DNA of 5,937 nucleotides from Sphingomonadales bacterium UBA1936 (GTDB lineage: Bacteria; Pseudomonadota; Alphaproteobacteria; Sphingomonadales; Sphingomonadaceae), in assembly GCA_002336985.1 (NCBI GenBank), contig DDFE01000156.1:1158-7094 (forward strand), written 5' to 3'. The notes under the pieces are model-generated. The model was given only the letters and a program-made list of their open reading frames with translations. It made no database searches and was not told where the DNA came from. Below, one piece after another: positions 1 to 4,927 of this stretch. The position numbers were made by a program, and so were the translations under genes. How positions within the stretch are numbered: the stretch's first letter is position 1; each line of letters starts with the position of its first letter.

Positions 1-477
1 ATCGCCGCGGGTGGTGCGCTCGACCAGCTGTGGATCAGCGTCGCGCTCGCGACGACGTTCGCGCTCTATGGCTTGGTCCGCAAGGTGACGCCTGTGGGCG
101 CAATCGAGGGGCTGGCGATCGAAACGATGGTGCTGGCGCCGCTGTGCCTGGGATGGCTGGTGCTGAAAGGCATGGACGGTACGCTGGCGTTCGGGCGCGA
201 TCACCACATCGACTTGCTGCTGGTCCTGTCGGCGCTGGTGACGTCGGTGCCGCTGATGGCCTTTGCGGCGGCGGCACGGCGGATCCCCTATTCGACGCTC
301 GGCGTGCTGCAATATGTCGCGCCGTCGATCGTCTTCCTGCTCGGCATCCTCGTCTATCACGAACCGCTGCGTCCCGCGATGATGATCGCCTTCGTGCTGA
401 TCTGGCTTGGGCTGGTCGTTTTTACGGCGGACATGCTCCGCCGGGGACGAGCCGTGCCGCCGACGGCTATGGAATAA
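1..477 (+). CDS. rarD: RarD-type EamA/DMT-family transporter, C-terminal part (5' end outside window)
   Basis: This is an inner-membrane protein of the drug/metabolite transporter (EamA) superfamily, RarD branch. E. coli RarD is about 296 residues long and its substrate is not established, despite the name 'chloramphenicol-sensitive protein'. The frame is open from base 1 and gives 158 residues before TAA at 475-477, so roughly the second half is present. Five hydrophobic segments are visible, at about residues 8-25, 36-53, 70-90, 97-116 and 124-144, matching the second EamA repeat. RarD-like sequence includes ALYGLVRKVTPVGAIEGL (21-38), with the conserved GLxRK and EG, and GVLQYVAPSI followed by HEPL in the last two helices. 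A short basic tail follows. The gene converges on pyrC and its last 11 bases overlap the pyrC end. The family call is firm. The substrate is unknown. Confidence 0.88.
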   Translation: MAAGGALDQLWISVALATTFALYGLVRKVTPVGAIEGLAIETMVLAPLCLGWLVLKGMDGTLAFGRDHHIDLLLVLSALVTSVPLMAFAAAARRIPYSTLGVLQYVAPSIVFLLGILVYHEPLRPAMMIAFVLIWLGLVVFTADMLRRGRAVPPTAME

Positions 478-1501
478 GCGTCCAGCACAGCGTTTCGCCC
501 GCGTGGAACGGGACGATGTCGATGGCGCCGCAAGCAATGCGCTCGGGCACTACGATGTCGTGGCGTTCCAGTGTCACGGTCCCTCCATTGACCGGCAAGC
601 CGTAGAAGGCAGGCCCGCTCAGCGACGCGAATGCCTCGAACCGGTCGAGCGCCCCTTCCTCGTCGAACACGGCGACATAGCTTTCAAGCGCATAGGGTGC
701 GTTGAAAATGCCGGCGCAGCCGCAAGCCGATTCCTTGGCCGCGATGCTGTGCGGTGCGCTGTCCGTGCCGAGGAAGAACTTGGGGCTGCCCGAGGTCGCG
801 GCCTTGCGCAGCGCCAGCCGGTGCTTCTCGCGTTTGGCGACAGGCAGGCAATAGGCGTGCGGGCGGATGCCGCCGACCAGCATGGCGTTGCGGTTGATGT
901 GAAGGTGCTGCGGCGTGATCGTCGCCGCGATATTGGCGGGCGCGGACATCACGAAATCGGCGGCTTCGGCGGTCGTGATGTGTTCGAACACGATCTTCAG
1001 CCCGGGAAAATCGCGCACCAGCCGCGCCAGCGTGCGGTCGATGAACACGGCTTCGCGGTCGAAGACGTCGACGTCGGCATCGGTCACTTCGCCATGGATC
1101 AGCAGCGGCATCCCTGCGCGCTGCATGGCGTCGAGGACGGGGGCGAGCGCGAAGATGTCGGTCACGCCGTGCGCGGAATTTGTCGTCGCATGGGCGGGAT
1201 AAAGCTTGGCGGCGGTGAACACGCCCTCGGCATGGCCGCGCACCATCTCGTCCGCATCTGCGGCGTCGGTCAGGTAACACGTCATCAGCGGTGTGAAGCC
1301 CTGCCCCTGCGTCGCGGCCAGGATGCGGTCGCGATAGGCGATCGCGGCATCGACGCTCGTCACCGGCGGGGTCAGGTTGGGCATGACGATCGCCCGCGCG
1401 AACTGCGCCGCCGTGTATTTCGCGACCTGGGCCAGCACGCCGCCGTCACGCAGGTGCACGTGCCAGTCGTCGGGGCGGCGGATGGTAATCGTCTGGGTCA
1501 C
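467..1501 (-). CDS. pyrC: Dihydroorotase, class II (E. coli PyrC type)
   Basis: This is the cytoplasmic zinc enzyme of de novo pyrimidine synthesis that cyclises carbamoyl-aspartate to dihydroorotate. The protein has 344 residues, close to E. coli PyrC (about 348), and looks complete. All expected metal ligands of the amidohydrolase barrel are visible: His14 and His16 in DWHVHLRDG, Lys99 in TAAKLYPA (the carboxylated lysine), His136 in LLIHGEV, His174 in VFEHITT, and Asp247 in LGTDSAPH. These sit a constant 2-3 residues before the E. coli positions. The start is GTG (1499-1501). It is preceded by GGAG at a 5-base spacing, an in-frame TAG lies further upstream, and no in-frame ATG lies between them, so GTG is the only plausible start. 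The gene is divergent from ygfZ with a 46-base gap and overlaps the rarD end by 11 bases. It stands alone, so no operon partner is seen. Confidence 0.97.
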   Translation of the reverse strand: MTQTITIRRPDDWHVHLRDGGVLAQVAKYTAAQFARAIVMPNLTPPVTSVDAAIAYRDRILAATQGQGFTPLMTCYLTDAADADEMVRGHAEGVFTAAKLYPAHATTNSAHGVTDIFALAPVLDAMQRAGMPLLIHGEVTDADVDVFDREAVFIDRTLARLVRDFPGLKIVFEHITTAEAADFVMSAPANIAATITPQHLHINRNAMLVGGIRPHAYCLPVAKREKHRLALRKAATSGSPKFFLGTDSAPHSIAAKESACGCAGIFNAPYALESYVAVFDEEGALDRFEAFASLSGPAFYGLPVNGGTVTLERHDIVVPERIACGAIDIVPFHAGETLCWTLIP

Positions 1502-1506
1502 GGCAA

Positions 1507-1510
1507 CTCC
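1507..1510 (-). promoter_or_regulatory. Ribosome binding site of pyrC
   Basis: Read on the minus strand this is GGAG, five bases before the GTG at 1501-1499. It supports the non-ATG start of pyrC. Confidence 0.65.
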
Positions 1511-1547
1511 GCTTGGGATTCGGCGACATCGTCCCTAGCTAAAGGCC

Positions 1548-2204
1548 ATGCCCGCCACCACCCTCACTGATCGCGCCGTCATCCGCCTGTCCGGGGAGGA
1601 CGTGCGCGGCTTTCTGCAGGGACTTGTCACCAACGATGTCGCGGGCGACCTGCCCGTTTATGCCGGGCTGCTGACGCCGCAGGGCAAGGCGCTGTTCGAC
1701 TTTATCGTCTGGGCCGATGACGAGGGCGTGCTGATCGATTGCGAAGCAAGTGTTGCGGAGGCGCTCGCGCGGCGGCTGAAGATGTACCGCCTGCGCCGTC
1801 CCATCGCGATCGAGATCGATCCCGCGCTCGCGGTGCATTGGGCGAAGCAAGGCGATCTAGGTGTTCCCGACCCCCGCAACCCTGCACTCGGCCGCCGCTG
1901 GATCGCCGCGCCGGATGCGTCGGCATCGGGGTGGCACGCACACCGCCTGTCGCTCGGCGTCGTCGAAGGGACGGCGGAACTGGGGAGCGATGCAACCCTG
2001 TGGCTCGAGACGAATGCCCGGGAACAGAACGGCGTCAGCTTCACCAAGGGCTGTTACGTCGGCCAGGAAAACACCGCGCGCATGAATTACCGGCAAAAGG
2101 TCAACCGGCGGCTGGCGGTGGTGAGGGCCGATGCCGAACCCGAAGGGACGCGGGCCTGGTATCCCGACCTTGGCCTCGCCGTGGTGCAGGAGCGGATCGG
2201 CTAG
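1548..2204 (+). CDS. ygfZ: YgfZ/GcvT-domain protein (folate-binding Fe-S cluster maintenance factor, YgfZ/IBA57 family)
   Basis: This family resembles the aminomethyltransferase GcvT. In E. coli, YgfZ binds tetrahydrofolate and supports assembly or repair of certain Fe-S enzymes such as MiaB; IBA57 is the mitochondrial counterpart. The diagnostic KGCYVGQE motif is at residues 167-174, with the conserved Cys169. The N-terminal GcvT-like part is also typical, with RLSGEDVRGFLQGLVTNDV (13-31) and LLTPQGKALFDFIVW (41-55). The protein has 218 residues, well short of E. coli YgfZ (about 326). Only about 30 residues follow KVNRRL, so the C-terminal beta domain is abbreviated. ATG 1548 is the first start after an in-frame TAG, but its only Shine-Dalgarno-like bases (AAAGG) lie just two bases upstream, which is unusually close. 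The gene is divergent from pyrC and its stop overlaps the stop of the next, convergent gene. Confidence 0.93.
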   Translation: MPATTLTDRAVIRLSGEDVRGFLQGLVTNDVAGDLPVYAGLLTPQGKALFDFIVWADDEGVLIDCEASVAEALARRLKMYRLRRPIAIEIDPALAVHWAKQGDLGVPDPRNPALGRRWIAAPDASASGWHAHRLSLGVVEGTAELGSDATLWLETNAREQNGVSFTKGCYVGQENTARMNYRQKVNRRLAVVRADAEPEGTRAWYPDLGLAVVQERIG

Positions 2205-2461
2205 CCTGCCGAAGGCCTGGTCCTGCGGATCTGCCACAGGGTCATGAAACCTATCCCCATCCAGATGACGTTGAGCACGGCCGACGGCAGCGCGCCGTTC
2301 CAGCCGCTGTTGAGCACGAACCCCGCCGCGCCCACGACGTTCATCCATTGATACAGCCGCGACTGGCCGCTGAGCCTGCCGGTCGACAGCATCAGATAAG
2401 CGGCGAGGATCAGGACGGCGCCGATCCAGCCGATGATTTCGATAGCAAGGGCCAGGGTCAT
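2201..2461 (-). CDS. Small three-helix membrane protein, CBU_0592-like
   Basis: This encodes an 86-residue hydrophobic protein with probable transmembrane segments at about residues 4-25, 36-54 and 58-77 and a basic C-terminal end (QIRRTRPSAG). The pattern IGWIGAVLILAAYLMLSTG followed by a short polar stretch, YQWMNVVGAAGFVLNS, then AVLNVIWMGIG is what I associate with the CBU_0592 family of small membrane proteins, whose function is not known to me. The start chosen is ATG 2461-2459, where the hydrophobic helix begins and a purine-rich AGGGGG lies about six bases upstream. The frame stays open for another 100 codons upstream, but that translation is charged, not membrane-like, and lies opposite the amidase start, so I reject it. 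The gene is convergent with ygfZ (4-base overlap) and divergent from the amidase (72-base gap). Confidence 0.8.
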   Translation of the reverse strand: MTLALAIEIIGWIGAVLILAAYLMLSTGRLSGQSRLYQWMNVVGAAGFVLNSGWNGALPSAVLNVIWMGIGFMTLWQIRRTRPSAG

Positions 2462-2520
2462 GGCGCGCCCCCTAGCATCTGGACCGCCCCGCCGGAACCG
2501 GTCAAACAGGCGTAACGGGA

Positions 2521-2527
2521 AAAGGGG
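2521..2527 (+). promoter_or_regulatory. Ribosome binding site of the amidase gene
   Basis: AAAGGGG ends six bases before ATG 2534. It fixes the start in front of the signal peptide and away from internal starts. Confidence 0.6.
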
Positions 2528-2533
2528 CTGTCG

Positions 2534-4048
2534 ATGCGCGTAATTCTGCTGGCCGCGACGGGACTGGTACTCGCGCAACCCGCCATCGCGGCACCAGATG
2601 CGGAGCCGAGCGCCACCGTGACCGCGGCCTACTATGCCGGGCGGATCGAGAAGATCAGCCGGAACGGGCCACGTCTCAACGCCGTGATCGCCGTCAATCC
2701 CGATTGGCGTGCACAGGCCAAGGCGCTCGACGACGAACGCCACGCTGGCAAGGTGCGCGGGCTGCTGCACGGCCGGTCGATCCTGATCAAGGACAATATC
2801 GAAAGTGCCGACCGCATGGCGACGACAGCGGGGTCGCTGGCGCTGGCCGACAATATGGCCGGGCGCGACGCGCCGCTAGTCGCACGGCTGCGGAAAGGCG
2901 GCGCGCTGATCCTGGGCAAGACCAACCTGTCCGAATGGGCGAATTTCCGTTCGAACCGGTCGATGAGCGGATGGAGCGGCGTGGGCGGCATCGTACGCAA
3001 TCCCTATGCGCTCGACCGCACCGCGTGCGGGTCGTCGAGCGGCAGCGGTGTTGCCGTCGCGGCAGGACTCGCCTGGGCGGCGATCGGTACCGAGACCGAC
3101 GGGTCGATCGCCTGCCCCGCCGCGATCAACGGCGTGGTGGGCCTAAAGCCGACGCTGGGCCTGGTATCGCGCACCCGGGTCGTGCCCATCAGCCACTCAC
3201 AGGATACGCCGGGTCCGATGACGCGCACGGTGCGCGACGCGGCACTCGTGCTGGGCGCGATTGCCGGAACCGATCCCGCCGACGCGGCTACGGTGGAGGC
3301 AGACAAGCGCAAGGCCGATTATGCGGCGGCGCTGACCGGCAAGATTGCGGGCGTGCGCATCGGCGTATTACGCTCGTCGGTCGGCACCAATCCGCGCATG
3401 ATTGCGGCGTTCGACAAGGCGCTGGCGACGCTGAAGTCGCTGGGTGCCGTCCTTGTCGATATCGAAAAGTCCGACGTGCCGAAAGAGATCGGTCCCGCCG
3501 AGGGCATCGTGCTGCAAACCGAATTCAGGGCCGACCTCAACGCCTATCTCGCGACGACACCGGCTGCCGTGAAGACACGCACGCTTGCGGACCTCATCGC
3601 GTTCAACAGTGCCAACGCTGCCCGCGAGATGGCCTATTTCGGGCAGGAGACGTTCCTGAAAGCGGAAGCGACCAAGGGGCTGGACGACCCGGAATATAAA
3701 AAGGCGCTGGCGGTTTCGCAGGGCGGCGCGCGTGCCACGCTCGACCGGCTGTTCGCCGACAACAAGGTGGCGATGCTGGTCGCGCCCACCCGTGCCCCGG
3801 CATGGCTGATCGATCCCGTGAACGGCGACCAGTCGGCCGGACCCAGCAGCGGATCGCTGTCGGCGGTCGCGGGCTATCCGCATCTGACCGTGCCGATGGC
3901 GCAGCTTATGGGCCTGCCTGTCGGCCTGTCGTTCATGGGACCGGCGTGGAGCGAGGCGGCGCTGCTCAACGCGGGCGATGCGTTCGAAAAGGCACGCGGG
4001 GCGTTGCCCGGGCCGACCTATCGGCCGACGGTTCCCCTGGACCGGTAA
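2534..4048 (+). CDS. Secreted amidase-signature enzyme, peptide amidase (Pam)-like
   Basis: This is a 504-residue member of the amidase signature family, which hydrolyses amide bonds with a Ser-cisSer-Lys triad. The triad is visible: Lys86 in RSILIKDNIE, Ser167 in CGSSSGSGVAVAAG, and nucleophile Ser191 in GTETDGSIACPAA. The 24-residue spacing between the two serines matches GatA, FAAH and peptide amidase. The segments NLSEWANFRS, SGWSGVGGIVRNPY, GTETDGSI and FMGPAWSEAALL closely resemble what I recall of Stenotrophomonas peptide amidase, which removes C-terminal amide groups from peptides, more than GatA. Residues 1-20 form a Sec-type signal peptide (hydrophobic core LLAATGLVLA, likely cleavage after AIA or IAA), so the enzyme probably acts in the periplasm. 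No GatB or GatC gene is adjacent, which argues against the tRNA amidotransferase role. The 3' end overlaps the convergent DUF4345 gene by 31 bases. The substrate is unproven. Confidence 0.92.
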   Translation: MRVILLAATGLVLAQPAIAAPDAEPSATVTAAYYAGRIEKISRNGPRLNAVIAVNPDWRAQAKALDDERHAGKVRGLLHGRSILIKDNIESADRMATTAGSLALADNMAGRDAPLVARLRKGGALILGKTNLSEWANFRSNRSMSGWSGVGGIVRNPYALDRTACGSSSGSGVAVAAGLAWAAIGTETDGSIACPAAINGVVGLKPTLGLVSRTRVVPISHSQDTPGPMTRTVRDAALVLGAIAGTDPADAATVEADKRKADYAAALTGKIAGVRIGVLRSSVGTNPRMIAAFDKALATLKSLGAVLVDIEKSDVPKEIGPAEGIVLQTEFRADLNAYLATTPAAVKTRTLADLIAFNSANAAREMAYFGQETFLKAEATKGLDDPEYKKALAVSQGGARATLDRLFADNKVAMLVAPTRAPAWLIDPVNGDQSAGPSSGSLSAVAGYPHLTVPMAQLMGLPVGLSFMGPAWSEAALLNAGDAFEKARGALPGPTYRPTVPLDR

Positions 4049-4434
4049 CGCCGCGCAAATCCCGCCTGCCAGAGTGCGAGTAGCGGGGTGACCGCCAGTT
4101 CCATGACCAGACCGAACTGCATGCCGAAGCCCGGCGTGCCGACCTCGGCCAGCGACAACAGCCGCGCGAGGCCGCCGAGGAAGACGAACCCCGCCAGCAT
4201 CCGCAACCGTGCGCCCTTGGTTTCTATCCCCGGAATGCAGCTCGCGAACGCGATGCCGACGGCCAGGAAGATGCCCGAAATATAGCGGAAATGACTGTCG
4301 AGGTCGGTCGCGACCGGCCCGTGTGCCAGCCATGCCGCGCCACGCAGCACGCCTGTCGATCCCGCCGACAGCGGGACGAGGCATGCGATGGCGATGACCG
4401 TTTGCAGCATGCGTTTTTCGATGGCCGGGGTCAT
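4018..4434 (-). CDS. DUF4345 family integral membrane protein
   Basis: This is a 138-residue protein with four likely transmembrane helices, at about residues 10-30, 50-69, 77-96 and 105-124. DUF4345-type features are the LDSHFRYISGIFLAVG segment (45-60) at the start of helix 2, the short loop IETKGARLR before helix 3, FLGGLARLLS at the end of helix 3, and ELAVTPLLALWQ in helix 4. No biochemical function is known to me for this family. ATG 4434-4432 has AGAGGA five bases upstream, which favours it over the in-frame ATG eight codons later. The gene lies 40 bases downstream of the DUF1905 gene on the same strand, so the two may be co-transcribed. Its last ten codons are read opposite the end of the amidase gene; the C-terminal tail FARRYRSRGTVGR is basic and probably cytoplasmic. 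Confidence 0.88.
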   Translation of the reverse strand: MTPAIEKRMLQTVIAIACLVPLSAGSTGVLRGAAWLAHGPVATDLDSHFRYISGIFLAVGIAFASCIPGIETKGARLRMLAGFVFLGGLARLLSLAEVGTPGFGMQFGLVMELAVTPLLALWQAGFARRYRSRGTVGR

Positions 4435-4439
4435 GGCGT

Positions 4440-4445
4440 TCCTCT
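4440..4445 (-). promoter_or_regulatory. Ribosome binding site of the DUF4345 gene
   Basis: Read on the minus strand this is AGAGGA, five bases before ATG 4434-4432. It supports that start over the internal ATG at codon 9. Confidence 0.6.
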
Positions 4446-4474
4446 GGACGGTCGCTGGGTAAGTTACGACGGCG

Positions 4475-4897
4475 TCACACCGTCAGATGCACCGTTACCA
4501 CATCGTCCTCGCTCAGCTTTTCCGCTTTGCGCACGCTCGCCTTGACCGGCAGCAGATAGCCTTTGACATTCTTGCTGGGGAAAACGGAGGTCTTCCAGCT
4601 CGTGTTGCCGATCCGCACCTGCACATAGACCGAGCCCCATGCCGCGCTGCGACCGGGTGCCGCCGCGCGGATGCTGTCGGCGACCGGCCCATCGATGGTG
4701 ACGAAGTGCCATGCGGTCGGCGTCGGCTGGCCGTCTTTCCCCTGCCCGCGCCACAGCCACATCTTTGCCGTGTGTTCCCAGCTGCCGCCGCCCGGCGCAT
4801 CGTCCGCGCCCAGTTCCTCGCGCAGGAAGCGGATCAATTCGGGATCGGTAGGGGCGTTGCTGATCTTCACCGTCTTTTCACTCGCCTCCGCGCGCAT
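4475..4897 (-). CDS. DUF1905 domain protein with N-terminal extension
   Basis: This is a 140-residue soluble protein. Residues from about 46 to 140 look like the DUF1905 beta-barrel fold: MWLWRGQG, AWHFVTIDGPVADSIR, a GSVYVQVRIG strand, TSVFPSK, and GYLLPVKASVRKAE followed by DDVVTVHL at the C-terminus. The function of the family is not known to me. No membrane segment or signal peptide is seen. The start is uncertain. ATG 4897-4895 is the first after an in-frame TAA, and codons 1-45 show a coding-like GC pattern (about 80% GC at third positions, about half at second), which argues that they are translated. However, neither this ATG nor the ATG at codon 46 (4762-4760), which would give a 95-residue protein closer to the domain alone, has a good Shine-Dalgarno. 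Head to head with the fumarase gene, 30 bases apart; possibly co-transcribed with the DUF4345 gene downstream. Confidence 0.85.
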   Translation of the reverse strand: MRAEASEKTVKISNAPTDPELIRFLREELGADDAPGGGSWEHTAKMWLWRGQGKDGQPTPTAWHFVTIDGPVADSIRAAAPGRSAAWGSVYVQVRIGNTSWKTSVFPSKNVKGYLLPVKASVRKAEKLSEDDVVTVHLTV

Positions 4898-4916
4898 TAG
4901 GGGACCCGCGACTTAC

Positions 4917-4920
4917 GGAG
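4917..4920 (+). promoter_or_regulatory. Ribosome binding site of the fumarase gene
   Basis: GGAG ends seven bases before ATG 4928. An in-frame TAG at 4898-4900 and the absence of other starts make this the only plausible start. Confidence 0.65.
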
Positions 4921-4927
4921 CGCAGGC

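Noticed and set aside
407..1570. A long open frame (387 codons) on the plus strand across the pyrC region
   Set aside because: It lies opposite pyrC, whose metal ligands and length are all correct. The plus-strand translation is rich in Arg, His and Gly with no recognisable domain, as expected of the antisense of a GC-rich gene.
2462..2770. Upstream extension of the small membrane protein to a 189-residue form
   Set aside because: The extra residues are charged, unlike the membrane family, and lie opposite the amidase signal peptide and N-terminus. A start with a purine-rich ribosome binding site exists at 2461.
2534..4048. Amidase as the GatA subunit of the tRNA amidotransferase
   Set aside because: It carries a signal peptide, has peptide-amidase-like active-site sequences, and has no GatB or GatC gene nearby.
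4468..4484. Inverted repeat GACGG/CCGTC with a 7-base loop at the end of the DUF1905 gene, a possible terminator
   Set aside because: The stem is only five base pairs and is not followed by a T-run on the minus strand, so it is likely chance in GC-rich DNA.
4857..4885. TTGCTG as a -35 element for the fumarase promoter
   Set aside because: No -10-like hexamer is found at a 16-18 base spacing, so a promoter cannot be supported.
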